Positions 19,691-29,858 of a stretch of DNA of 64,000 nucleotides are shown one piece after another; position 1 is the stretch's first letter; each line of letters begins with the position of its first letter. The notes below the pieces were generated by a model. That model made no database searches. It was not told where the DNA came from and was given only the letters and a program-made list of their open reading frames with translations. The translations under genes were made by a program, and so were the position numbers. This stretch comes from Pseudomonadota bacterium (lineage in GTDB: Bacteria; Pseudomonadota; Gammaproteobacteria; Xanthomonadales; Xanthomonadaceae): contig JAKACT010000001.1 in assembly GCA_021821195.1 (NCBI GenBank), forward strand, positions 434,001 to 498,000, read 5' to 3'.

Positions 19691-20764
19691 TCAGCGCGCA
19701 TCGGTCGCCTCCGGCCACAGCAGCATCGCATCGCCGTAGCTGAAGAAGCGGTAGCGCTGGCGCACCGCGTGTTCGTAGGCGGAGAACATCCGCTCTTTGC
19801 CGGCGAACGCCGACACCAGCATCAGCAGCGTGCTTTCGGGCAGATGGAAGTTGGTCATCAACGCGTCGATGCTGCGGATCTTGTAGCCGGGGAAGATGAA
19901 GATGCTGGTATCGCCGGCGAACGGCAAAAGTTCGCCATCGACCATCGCGCTCTCCAGTGCGCGCACCACCGTGGTGCCCACGGCAATCACCCGTCGCCCG
20001 GCGGCGCGCGCCTGCCGCACCTTGGCGACAAGTTCCGCGCCGACGTTGATCCATTCGCTGTGCATGCGGTGGTTGTGCACGTCGTCCACCCGCACCGGCT
20101 GGAAGGTGCCGGCACCGACGTGCAGGGTGACGTGGCCGAACTCGATCCCGCGCGCGCGCAGCGCGGCCAGCAACGCCTCGTCGAAATGCAGGCCGGCGGT
20201 GGGCGCGGCCACGGCGCCGGTTTCGCGCGCGAACACGGTCTGGTAGCGCTGGGCGTCGGCCGCATCCGGGCGGCGCTCGATGTAGGGCGGCAGCGGCAGC
20301 TGGCCGGCGTGTTGCAGCCATGCCTCCAGCGGGCCATCGACATGGAAGCGCAGCTGCCAGAAACCGTCATCGAGGCGCGCCAGCACCTCCGCCTCGCCGC
20401 CCGCATCCAGCGCGACCCGGCTACCGACCTGCGGCGGCTTGCTCACGCCCAGCTGCACCCGCGCCTCGTTATCCGGCAGCAGGCGCTCGATCAGGATCTC
20501 CACCCGCCCGCCGGTGGCCTTGGCGCCGAACAGCCGCGCCGGGATCACCCGGGTGTCGTTGAACACCAGCAGGTCGCCAGGCTGCAGCAGTGACGGCAGG
20601 TCGCGCACGTGCAGGTCGGCGAAGGCGGCATCGCCCGGCGGCACGTGCAGCAGGCGGCTGGCCGAACGCTCGGGCAGCGGCGCCTGGGCGATCAGCTCGT
20701 GCGGCAGTTCGTAGTGGAAATCGGAGGTCTTCAAAGGCGCGGGCACGACAGGGAAACCGCGCAT
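19691..20764 (-). CDS. queA: tRNA preQ1(34) S-adenosylmethionine ribosyltransferase-isomerase
   Basis: A 357-residue enzyme that transfers the ribosyl part of SAM to preQ1 in tRNA, making epoxyqueuosine. Typical segments are FHYELPHELIAQAPLPER near the N-terminus, GDLLVFNDTRVIPARLFG, PTAGLHFDEALL, HVGAGTFQPV, and LMTNFHLPESTLLMLVSAF. The ATG at 20764 gives ten extra residues; aligned to E. coli QueA, a TTG at 20734 (reading KTSDFHYEL onward) matches the usual start exactly and could be the true one. It lies 11 bp after the Lrp-type gene and upstream of tgt. Confidence 0.94.
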   Translation of the reverse strand: MRGFPVVPAPLKTSDFHYELPHELIAQAPLPERSASRLLHVPPGDAAFADLHVRDLPSLLQPGDLLVFNDTRVIPARLFGAKATGGRVEILIERLLPDNEARVQLGVSKPPQVGSRVALDAGGEAEVLARLDDGFWQLRFHVDGPLEAWLQHAGQLPLPPYIERRPDAADAQRYQTVFARETGAVAAPTAGLHFDEALLAALRARGIEFGHVTLHVGAGTFQPVRVDDVHNHRMHSEWINVGAELVAKVRQARAAGRRVIAVGTTVVRALESAMVDGELLPFAGDTSIFIFPGYKIRSIDALMTNFHLPESTLLMLVSAFAGKERMFSAYEHAVRQRYRFFSYGDAMLLWPEATDAR

Positions 20765-20775
20765 TGTATGCCGCG

Positions 20776-21207
20776 TCAGCGTTCGAACTTGGTCGACAGG
20801 ATGATCGAGGTATTGGTGCGCTCCACCCCGTCGATGACGCCGATGCGGTCGGTCAGCACGTCCATCTCGCCCACCGTGGCCGTCACCGCCAGCGCGATCA
20901 GGTCGTTGTCGCCGCTGATCGAATACAGCACCCGCACCTCGTGCATGGCCTGCAACGCCTTCACCACCGCGGTCATCTGCTTGGGCCGCAGGGTGATCAG
21001 GATGTGCGCGCGGATGCGGCTGCGCTCCAGCTCGTCGTCCACCCGCACGGTGTAACCGCGGATCACGCCCTGCTGTTCCAGCCTGGCGATGCGGTTCTGC
21101 ACCGTGGTGCGCGACAGCCCCAGCCGGCGGGCGATGTCGGCGGTGGCGGCGCGGGCATCCTCGCGGAGCAGGGACAGCAGCTGTTCGTCGGCAGGGGAAA
21201 TTCGCAT
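20776..21207 (-). CDS. Lrp/AsnC family transcriptional regulator
   Basis: A 143-residue protein: an N-terminal winged helix-turn-helix (DIARRLGLSRTTVQNRIARL, residues 24-43) and a C-terminal RAM/AsnC ligand-binding domain (from about 60; SISGDNDLIALAVTAT). Members bind amino acids as octamers or dimers of dimers and often control a neighbouring gene. The divergent aminotransferase gene starts 140 bp away, so it is the first candidate target. The start at 21207 (MRISPADEQLL) gives the usual length; queA follows 11 bp downstream. Confidence 0.92.
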   Translation of the reverse strand: MRISPADEQLLSLLREDARAATADIARRLGLSRTTVQNRIARLEQQGVIRGYTVRVDDELERSRIRAHILITLRPKQMTAVVKALQAMHEVRVLYSISGDNDLIALAVTATVGEMDVLTDRIGVIDGVERTNTSIILSTKFER

Positions 21208-21347
21208 ATCGCCGGATGATAACGTCGTTCCGCCCATTTTGCTCGGCGGACAAGGCGAATCCACCCTACCGAATGACGCCAATCCCGCGATAATGTGGGT
21301 TTCGCCAGCCGCGGACCCGCGGCCCGGCCCTGGACGGGAGACCCCTC

Positions 21348-22841
21348 ATGAGCCTGATCGACACCCTCGCCCCGCTGCGCGCCCACGGCAAGGTCCGCAC
21401 CGCCGGCCTGGACGACGCCGTCATCCTCGACTTCGCCGCGCGCGACCCGCAGCTGGGCGAGGCCATCGCCGCCGCCGCGCAGGAATATGCCGCCGTCCGC
21501 GCCGAGTTCCCGGAACTGCTGGAACTGGACGAGAACGCCCAAGCCGCGCAGGTGCAGGCCGACTTCGTCAACTTCTACGCCGCCGACGCCGCCAACCCCT
21601 ACGTGGCGCTGACCGCGCGCGGCCCGTGGATCGTCACCCTGAAGGGCGCGGTGCTGTACGACACCGGCGGCTACGGCATGCTGGGCCTGGGCCACGCGCC
21701 GCAGGCGGTGCTGGACGCGATGGCCAAGCCGCAGGCGATGGCCAACATCATGACCCCCAACGTGTCGCAGCTGCGCTTCACCCGCGCCATGCGCGCGGAA
21801 ATCGGCCAAACGCGCGGCGGCTGCCCGTACACCGCCTTCATGTGCCTGAACTCCGGCTCCGAATCGGTATCGCTGGCTTCGCGCATCGTCGACACCAACG
21901 CCAAGACCCAGACCGACGCCGGCGCCCGCCACGCCGGCAAGGCGATCAAGCGGCTGGTGGTGAAGGGCGCCTTCCACGGCCGCACCGAGCGCCCGGCGCT
22001 GTATTCCGACTCCAGCCGCAAGACCTACCTGCAGCACCTGGCCAGCTTCCGCGGCGAGGACTCGGTGCTGACCGTGGCGCCGTACGACAAGGACGCGCTG
22101 CGCAAGATCTTCGCCGAGGCCGATGCCAACGGCTGGTTCATCGAGGCGATGTTCCTGGAGCCGGTGATGGGCGAAGGCGACCCCGGCCGCAGCGTGCCGG
22201 TGGACTTCTACAACCTGGCCCGCGAACTGACCCGCGCCCACGGCAGCCTGCTGCTGGTCGACTCGATCCAGGCCGGCCTGCGCGCCACCGGCTACCTGTC
22301 GATCGTGGACTACCCCGGCTTCGAGCAGGCCGAGGCGCCAGACATGGAAACCTATTCCAAGGCGCTCAACGCCGGCCAGTACCCGCTGTCGGTGCTGGCG
22401 GTCAGCGAGGCCGCGGCGGACATCTACAAGCGCGGCCTGTACGGCAACACCATGACCGCCAACCCGCGCGCGCTGGACGTCGCCTGCACCGTGCTGGCCT
22501 CGCTCACGCCGGCGCTGCGCGCCAACATCCAGCAGCGCGGCCGCGACGCGGTGGCCCTGCTGGAAGCGCTGCAGGCCGAACTGGGCGGCCCGATCACCAA
22601 GGTGCAGGGCACCGGCCTGCTGTTCTCCTGCGAGCTCACCAAGGAGTTCAAGGGCTACGGCGCCGGCTCCACCGAGGAATGGATGCGCGAGCACGGCATC
22701 GGCGTGATCCACGGCGGCGAGAACTCGCTGCGCTTCACCCCGCAGTTCGCGGTGACCAAGGAAGAACTGGAACTGGTGGTCAACGTGGTCAAGCGCGCGC
22801 TGCTGGAAGGCCCGCGGGTGTCCCAGGCCGCGGCGGCCTGA
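21348..22841 (+). CDS. Class III aminotransferase family protein
   Basis: A 497-residue PLP enzyme of fold type I, class III. The PLP lysine is probably in METYSKALNAGQYPLSVLAV, aligned with the SKxxGGGxPL motif; CLNSGSESVSLASRI and GAFHGRTERPALYSDSS carry the phosphate-binding and substrate-loop features, and LLLVDSIQAGLRATGYL replaces the usual DEVQTGxGRTG (Asp kept, DS instead of DE). It is longer than ornithine/GABA aminotransferases by an N-terminal extension of about 80 residues. The substrate cannot be named; an amino acid is likely since an Lrp-type gene is divergent. Confidence 0.85.
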   Translation: MSLIDTLAPLRAHGKVRTAGLDDAVILDFAARDPQLGEAIAAAAQEYAAVRAEFPELLELDENAQAAQVQADFVNFYAADAANPYVALTARGPWIVTLKGAVLYDTGGYGMLGLGHAPQAVLDAMAKPQAMANIMTPNVSQLRFTRAMRAEIGQTRGGCPYTAFMCLNSGSESVSLASRIVDTNAKTQTDAGARHAGKAIKRLVVKGAFHGRTERPALYSDSSRKTYLQHLASFRGEDSVLTVAPYDKDALRKIFAEADANGWFIEAMFLEPVMGEGDPGRSVPVDFYNLARELTRAHGSLLLVDSIQAGLRATGYLSIVDYPGFEQAEAPDMETYSKALNAGQYPLSVLAVSEAAADIYKRGLYGNTMTANPRALDVACTVLASLTPALRANIQQRGRDAVALLEALQAELGGPITKVQGTGLLFSCELTKEFKGYGAGSTEEWMREHGIGVIHGGENSLRFTPQFAVTKEELELVVNVVKRALLEGPRVSQAAAA

Positions 22842-22868
22842 ACCGGCGCGCCGGCGACGTCGCAATGC

Positions 22869-22902
22869 AACGGGGCGGCCATTGGCCGCCCCGTTTGTTT
22901 TT
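22869..22902 (+). terminator. Rho-independent terminator after the aminotransferase
   Basis: A 12-bp perfect stem (AACGGGGCGGCC / GGCCGCCCCGTT) with a 3-nt loop, followed by TGTTTTT. It separates the aminotransferase from upp. Confidence 0.9.
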
Positions 22903-22930
22903 GCGTGCGCTATCCGGCTAGGCTTGCGCC

Positions 22931-23563
22931 ATGAAGACCACCACCGTCGACCATCCGCTGGTTCGCCACAAGCTTGGCAAGCTGCGCGACATCGCCACCG
23001 ACCCGGTGCACTTCCGCCAGCTGGCCGGCGAGATCGCAGGCTTGCTGGCGTTCGAAGCCACCCGCGACCTGCCCACCGAACCGATGACGGTGCAGACCTG
23101 GGCCGGGCCGCTGCAGGTGGAGCACGTGCGCGGCGAAGACCTGACCCTGGTGCCGATCCTGCGCGCCGGCCTCGGTTTCCTGCCCGGCGTGCAGGCGCTG
23201 CTGCCGGCGGCCCCGGTCAGCGTGATCGGGCTGCGCCGCAACGAGACCACGCATCGCCCCGAGGGCTATTACCAGCGCCTGGCCGACCGCATGGACCAGC
23301 GCACCGCGCTGCTGATCGACCCGATGCTGGCCACCGGCGGCAGCGCCGCGGCGGCCGTCAGCATGCTCAAGCAGGCGGGCTGCCCGCGGATCAAGTGCAT
23401 CTTCCTGGTCGCGGCGCCGGAAGGACTGGCGGTGCTGGCCGCGGAGCACCCGGACATCGAGGTGTTCGTTGCCGCCATCGACGAGCGGCTGGACGAGAAC
23501 GCCTACATCCGTCCCGGCCTGGGCGATGCGGGCGATCGCCTGTTCGGGACGCCGGTGGACTGA
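22931..23563 (+). CDS. upp: Uracil phosphoribosyltransferase
   Basis: A 210-residue pyrimidine salvage enzyme converting uracil and PRPP to UMP. The PRPP-binding motif is LIDPMLATGGSAAAAV (near residues 131-146); VPILRAGLGFLPG (near 75-87) and the C-terminal uracil loop AIDERLDENAYIRPGLGDAG are family hallmarks. Length and start (MKTTTVDHPLVRHKL) match the family. It is alone between a terminator and a convergent MAPEG gene. Confidence 0.96.
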   Translation: MKTTTVDHPLVRHKLGKLRDIATDPVHFRQLAGEIAGLLAFEATRDLPTEPMTVQTWAGPLQVEHVRGEDLTLVPILRAGLGFLPGVQALLPAAPVSVIGLRRNETTHRPEGYYQRLADRMDQRTALLIDPMLATGGSAAAAVSMLKQAGCPRIKCIFLVAAPEGLAVLAAEHPDIEVFVAAIDERLDENAYIRPGLGDAGDRLFGTPVD

Positions 23564-23570
23564 GCGCGGC

Positions 23571-23957
23571 TCAGCGCAGCGCCAGCCAGAGCCCGGCCAG
23601 CGCCATCAGCAGGAACACCAGCCAGGTCAGCGCGGTGCCCCAGAAGCGGCCGAACGAATAGCCGCCGCCGCGCGACAACCCCAGCGCGTGCAGCACCCGC
23701 CCCAGCAGCAGCGCGCCGCCGAAGCCCCAGGTCGCCACGGCCGGCAGCCCGCACAGTTCCAGCAGCGCCAGCACCAGCAGCGCGAACGGCGCGTGCTCGA
23801 CGAAGTTGCCGTGCACCCGGATCCGGCGCGCCAGCAGCTTGTCGCCGCCATCGCCCAAGCCGATCTTGTGGGCGTGACGATGCCGCGAGATCGGCACCAG
23901 CAGGGCCAGCATCAGCAGCACGTGCAGGGCGGCGAACAGCAGGGTGATCTTCGGCAT
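23571..23957 (-). CDS. MAPEG family membrane protein
   Basis: A 128-residue membrane protein with four predicted helices. The segment NFVEHAPFALLVLALLEL (near residues 51-68) matches the MAPEG family signature, with the conserved Asn/Glu near the end of the first loop. The family includes microsomal glutathione transferases and eicosanoid enzymes; bacterial members are poorly defined, so a glutathione-linked detoxification role is only possible. The MBL hydrolase gene ends 8 bp upstream on the same strand. Confidence 0.85.
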   Translation of the reverse strand: MPKITLLFAALHVLLMLALLVPISRHRHAHKIGLGDGGDKLLARRIRVHGNFVEHAPFALLVLALLELCGLPAVATWGFGGALLLGRVLHALGLSRGGGYSFGRFWGTALTWLVFLLMALAGLWLALR

Positions 23958-23965
23958 CGCGTTGC

Positions 23966-24856
<891 letters not shown>

Positions 24857-24880
24857 GACGGAAACATATCCCTCGGTGCG

Positions 24881-26602
24881 TTACGGCTGCGGCAGCACGG
24901 CCGCCTTGCCTTCCGGATAGCGCGGGTCGCTGCCGCCGCGCAGGAGGTTGCCGTCGCGCACCCACTCCACCGTCTGCAGGTTGCCCCAGACGTGGCTGGA
25001 ACCGCGCCCGCCCTCGGCTTCCGCCGGCGGCAGGTCAAGCGTGTGGCCCATCGCCCGCAGCGCGTCCGCGGCCTGCGCCGAGATCGCGCCCGGTTCGGCA
25101 CCGATCACGTCCGGCAGCCACTGGTGGTGGTAGCGCGGCAGCGCGGCAACCTGCTGCGCATCCAGCCCGGCGTCGTAGCCGAGGATGCCCAGCAACACCA
25201 TGGTGATGATGCGGCTGCCGCCCGGGGTCCCCAGCACCACCACCCGGTCCTTGGATTCCATGAAGGTCGGGGTCATCGAGCTGAGCATGCGCTTGCCGGG
25301 CTTGGGCGCGTTGGCCTCATAGCCCATCACCCCGAACGCGTTGGGGGTGCCGGGCTTGAGCGCGAAGTCGTCCATCTCGTTGTTGAGCAGGACGCCGGTG
25401 CCGGGCGGCACCAGCCCGGAGCCGAACAGCAGGTTCACCGTCTGGGTGGCGGCAACCCGGTTGCCCTCGGCGTCGATGATCGAGAAATGCGTGGTTTCCT
25501 CGTCTTCTAGCGGCGTAGGCTGGCCCGACAGCAGGTTGCTGGGGGTGGCCTTGGACGGGTTGATGGTGGCGCGCAGCCCGGCGGCGTAGTCGGCGCTGGT
25601 CAGCAGCCGCTGCGGCACCTGCACGAAGTCGGGATCGCCGAGGTAGAAGGTGCGGTCGCGGAAGGCGCGGCGCATCGATTCCACCACCAGGTGCACGCGC
25701 TCGGCCTCCGGCATCGCCTTGAGGTCGTAGGGCTCGAGGATCTGCAGCATCTGCGCCAGCGCGATGCCGCCCGAGGACACCGGCGGCGCGGTGGTGATGT
25801 CCCAGTCGTGGTAGCGGAAGCGGATCGGTTCACGCTCCTTCACCCGGTAGCCGGCCAATTCATCCAGCCGCCACTGCCCGCCCTGCGCGTTGACGCCGGC
25901 CACCAGCTTCTTTGCGGTGGTGCCGCGGTAGAAGCCGTCGAAGCCCTGCGCGGCCAGCCGCTGCAGGGTGGCGGCCAGGTCGGGCTGGCGCAGCAGGTCG
26001 CCTTCGGCGATCGGCTTGCCGTTCGGCGAGAACACCGCGCGGGTGCCGGGATAGCGGTCCATCACCTTGCGCTTGGCCGCGTAGCCGCGCGCCATCCGCG
26101 CGTACACAGGGAAGCCGTCGCGGGCGATCCGGATGGCCGGGGCCAGCGACTGCGACAGCGGCAGGCGGCCGTATTTTTCCGCCACGTGCACCAGCATCGC
26201 CGGCAGGCCGGGGATGCCGGCCGCCCACGGCCCGTTCTGGGCGCGGTCGGGATCGAGATTGCCGTCCTTGTCGAGGAAGCGCTCGGGCGTGGCCGAGGCG
26301 GGCGAGGTTTCGCGCGCGTCCACGAACACGTCGCGCCCGCTCTTGGCATCGTGCAGCAGCCACAGGCCGCCGCCGCCCAGCCCCGAGCTGATCGGCTCGA
26401 CCACCGACAGCGCCGCCGATACCGCTACCGCCGCGTCGAAGGCGTTGCCACCCTTGCCGATGACCTCGATGCCGGCATCGGTGGCCAGCGTGTGCGCGGA
26501 CGCGATCGCGGCACCCGGCGGGTGCGTGGCCGGGCCGGCGGGAGCGGCGGTTGCCGCCAATGGCAGCAGCAAGGCGAACAGCAGCGACGCGAAACGCTTC
26601 AT
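24881..26602 (-). CDS. ggt: Gamma-glutamyltransferase
   Basis: A 573-residue Ntn-hydrolase, exported by a signal peptide (residues 1-19). It is made as a proenzyme that cuts itself before the Thr of TTHFS near residue 370, giving a large and a small subunit; that motif and the downstream GSRIITMVL and YHHQWLPD segments are seen. It cleaves gamma-glutamyl bonds, mainly of glutathione, in the periplasm. The ATG at 26602 overlaps the stop of the ferredoxin gene by 4 bp (ATGA), so the two are translated together. Confidence 0.94.
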   Translation of the reverse strand: MKRFASLLFALLLPLAATAAPAGPATHPPGAAIASAHTLATDAGIEVIGKGGNAFDAAVAVSAALSVVEPISSGLGGGGLWLLHDAKSGRDVFVDARETSPASATPERFLDKDGNLDPDRAQNGPWAAGIPGLPAMLVHVAEKYGRLPLSQSLAPAIRIARDGFPVYARMARGYAAKRKVMDRYPGTRAVFSPNGKPIAEGDLLRQPDLAATLQRLAAQGFDGFYRGTTAKKLVAGVNAQGGQWRLDELAGYRVKEREPIRFRYHDWDITTAPPVSSGGIALAQMLQILEPYDLKAMPEAERVHLVVESMRRAFRDRTFYLGDPDFVQVPQRLLTSADYAAGLRATINPSKATPSNLLSGQPTPLEDEETTHFSIIDAEGNRVAATQTVNLLFGSGLVPPGTGVLLNNEMDDFALKPGTPNAFGVMGYEANAPKPGKRMLSSMTPTFMESKDRVVVLGTPGGSRIITMVLLGILGYDAGLDAQQVAALPRYHHQWLPDVIGAEPGAISAQAADALRAMGHTLDLPPAEAEGGRGSSHVWGNLQTVEWVRDGNLLRGGSDPRYPEGKAAVLPQP

Positions 26603-26859
26603 TCGGTGACTCCTTGGGCACGCAGCTGGAACAGCTTGGCCAGCAGTTGTTCCTCTGATTCCGGATGCTCCGGGTCGGGGTCGATGCATTCCACCGGACA
26701 GACCGCCACGCACTGCGGTTCGTCGAAATGGCCCACGCACTCGGTACACAGGCCGGGATCGATCACGTAGATCTCCGGCCCCATGGAAATCGCCTTGTTC
26801 GGGCAGACCGGTTCACAGACGTCGCAGTTGACGCAGAGCTCGTTGATTTTCAGCGACAT
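26599..26859 (-). CDS. YfhL family 4Fe-4S dicluster ferredoxin
   Basis: An 86-residue ferredoxin with two 4Fe-4S motifs: CVNCDVCEPVCP (residues 9-20) and a second with an insertion, CTECVGHFDEPQCVAVCP (38-55), typical of the YfhL type. It carries electrons at low potential; the partner is unknown. The start at 26859 (MSLKINELCVNCDVC) is the family start. It overlaps ggt by 4 bp, which is seen also in relatives, but no functional link is clear. Confidence 0.93.
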   Translation of the reverse strand: MSLKINELCVNCDVCEPVCPNKAISMGPEIYVIDPGLCTECVGHFDEPQCVAVCPVECIDPDPEHPESEEQLLAKLFQLRAQGVTE

Positions 26860-26889
26860 CGCTTGGGGACTGCTGTTTCCTTGCGGAAG

Positions 26890-26914
26890 GCCCGCCGCCA
26901 TGCAGGCGGCGGGC
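26890..26914 (-). terminator. GC-rich hairpin after the lipoprotein gene
   Basis: A 10-bp perfect stem (GCCCGCCGCC / GGCGGCGGGC) with a 5-nt loop, 33 bp past the lipoprotein stop on the minus strand. A proper T run is missing, so termination there may be partial. Confidence 0.5.
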
Positions 26915-26947
26915 GCGGGCGCACGACCGGAGCCGGCGCCGGAACCG

Positions 26948-27436
26948 TTACTTCGCTTCTTCGAAGATGTAGTTGACGCCGGCCGGCTCGACCGCCGCCT
27001 TGACCCGCTCACCCAGGATCGGGGTACCGATGAAGACCACCTTGACACCCTTCATGGTGCCCGGCGCGACCTGCTTGAACGCGGCCTCGATCATCTCGAC
27101 TTCCTTCTCCGGCGCCGGCGAGGCGAACACCAGCATGTTGCCTTCGGTGATGCCGCGGCCCAGGTCCTGCTCCAGCTTCTCGAGCTGGCGCTCGTACTTG
27201 CCACCGAAACCCTCGGTGTCGTCCTTGGGCAGGAAGTACACGAACGGGCTGTTGTTGATCCCGCCCATGTGCGGGGTCAGCTTGTACTGCAGGTAAGGCA
27301 CCCAGTCCTTCTGCTCGCCGCTGGTCGGCAGCGGGATGGCGGCAACGGCCTCGATCTTGGGGGCTTCTTCCTTCTTGCAGGCGGTGAACGGCAGTGCAAG
27401 GCAGGCGACGACGAGCAGGCGGGACAACATCTTCAT
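26948..27436 (-). CDS. Putative lipoprotein, unknown function
   Basis: A 162-residue protein with a lipoprotein signal: a hydrophobic stretch at residues 5-18 and Cys20 in PFTAC-KK. After the Cys the protein has a charged linker and one compact domain (EQKDWVPYLQYKLTPHMGG onward) without further membrane segments or recognised motifs. It is probably anchored to the outer membrane or periplasmic face. The upstream coaD gene ends 60 bp away; there is no clear functional link. I do not recognise a characterised family. Confidence 0.75.
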   Translation of the reverse strand: MKMLSRLLVVACLALPFTACKKEEAPKIEAVAAIPLPTSGEQKDWVPYLQYKLTPHMGGINNSPFVYFLPKDDTEGFGGKYERQLEKLEQDLGRGITEGNMLVFASPAPEKEVEMIEAAFKQVAPGTMKGVKVVFIGTPILGERVKAAVEPAGVNYIFEEAK

Positions 27437-27495
27437 GGGCTTTCCCCGGGGCATGGCAGTGGCGATGGATACAACGTCGGAGTGTGGCGCGCGGA

Positions 27496-28615
<1,120 letters not shown>

Positions 28616-28675
28616 CGGGGCGAACAGGGGGCGAGTGCTAACATGACCGCCATTCTCCGATATTCCCACGGCCTC

Positions 28676-29791
28676 ATGGTCAGCTGGTTCCGCCGCAAGA
28701 AACCCGACGCGCAAACCCCCACGCCGGAAGCGGCCCAGCCCCCTGTTCCGAATGCCGCTGCGGCCGAGCTGCCGCCGGATGCAGCACTGCCGGCGCCGTC
28801 GCCCCTGCCGGAGCCCGGGATCGTCGACGTTGCGGTTGCCGAACCTGCGCATGCCGAGCCCGCGGCGGCCGGCAAGACCGGCTGGCGCGAACGCCTGCGC
28901 GGCAGTGCCTTCGCGCGCAGCTTCAGCGGCCTGTTCTCGCGCAACCCCAAGCTCGACGACGAGCTGCTGGACGAAATCGAAACCGCCCTGCTCACCGCCG
29001 ACGTCGGCGTGACCGCCAGTACCGCGCTGGTGGAATCGCTGCGCAAGCGCATGAAAGCGCGCGAATTCGCCGATGCCAACGCGCTGCTGAAGGCGCTGCG
29101 CGCCGACCTGATCGCGCTGCTGGTGCCGGTGGCGAAACCGCTGCAGATCGATGCCTCGAAGAAGCCTTTCGTACTGCTGGCCATCGGCGTCAACGGCGTC
29201 GGCAAGACCACCACCATCGGCAAGCTGGCGCGTCGCTACAAGGACGAGGGCCGCAGCCTGATGCTGGCGGCCGGCGATACCTTCCGCGCCGCCGCGGTCG
29301 CGCAGCTGCAGCTGTGGGGCGAACGCAATGGCGTGGCGGTGATCGCGCAGGGACAGAACGCCGACGCCGCCTCGGTGGCGTTCGATGCGCTGCAGGCGGC
29401 GAAATCGCGCGGCGTGGACGTGCTGATCGCCGACACCGCCGGCCGCCTGCACACGCAGGGCGGGCTGATGGACGAACTGGCCAAGGTCGCCCGCGTGCTG
29501 CGCAAGCTCGACCCCGAGGCGCCGCACGAGGTGCTGATGGTGATCGACGGCACCACCGGCCAGAACGCGATCAACCAGGTGCGCAAGTTCAACGAGAAGA
29601 TCCCGGTCACCGGCCTGGTGGTCACCAAGCTCGACGGCACCGCCAAGGGCGGGGTGGTGTTCGCCCTGGCCCGCGAGTTCGGCATCCCGATCCGTTACGC
29701 CGGCATCGGCGAGCGCCCGGAAGACCTGCGCGTGTTCGACGCCGAGGCCTTCGTCGATGCGCTGCTCCCGGCCGAACTGGGGCGGGCCTGA
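28676..29791 (+). CDS. ftsY: Signal recognition particle receptor FtsY
   Basis: A 371-residue SRP GTPase that receives ribosome-nascent chain complexes at the membrane. It has a short acidic/Pro-Ala-rich A domain (about residues 10-75), then the N domain and the G domain with GVNGVGKTTTIGKLARRY (P-loop), DTFRAAAV, DTAGRLHT (G3) and TKLDGTAKGG (G4/G5). The A domain is short compared with E. coli FtsY (about 200 residues), as usual in this family. Start at ATG 28676 (MVSWFRRKK); an in-frame ATG at 28643 is also possible and has an upstream GGGGG-type ribosome site. Confidence 0.95.
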   Translation: MVSWFRRKKPDAQTPTPEAAQPPVPNAAAAELPPDAALPAPSPLPEPGIVDVAVAEPAHAEPAAAGKTGWRERLRGSAFARSFSGLFSRNPKLDDELLDEIETALLTADVGVTASTALVESLRKRMKAREFADANALLKALRADLIALLVPVAKPLQIDASKKPFVLLAIGVNGVGKTTTIGKLARRYKDEGRSLMLAAGDTFRAAAVAQLQLWGERNGVAVIAQGQNADAASVAFDALQAAKSRGVDVLIADTAGRLHTQGGLMDELAKVARVLRKLDPEAPHEVLMVIDGTTGQNAINQVRKFNEKIPVTGLVVTKLDGTAKGGVVFALAREFGIPIRYAGIGERPEDLRVFDAEAFVDALLPAELGRA

Positions 29792-29798
29792 CCCGGCC

Positions 29799-29818
29799 GC
29801 GTGCGCCGCTGCGCACGC
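29799..29818 (+). terminator. Hairpin after ftsY
   Basis: An 8-bp stem (GCGTGCGC / GCGCACGC) with a 4-nt loop lies 7 bp after the ftsY stop. No T run follows, so this is a weak terminator candidate. Confidence 0.4.
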
Positions 29819-29858
29819 CCGCGCAGCGTCAACGGCCGATGCCACATGATGGGGCGCA

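Noticed and set aside
20735..20764. Certainty about the queA start
   Set aside because: The ATG at 20764 and the TTG at 20734 are both possible; I report the ATG but do not claim it is proven.
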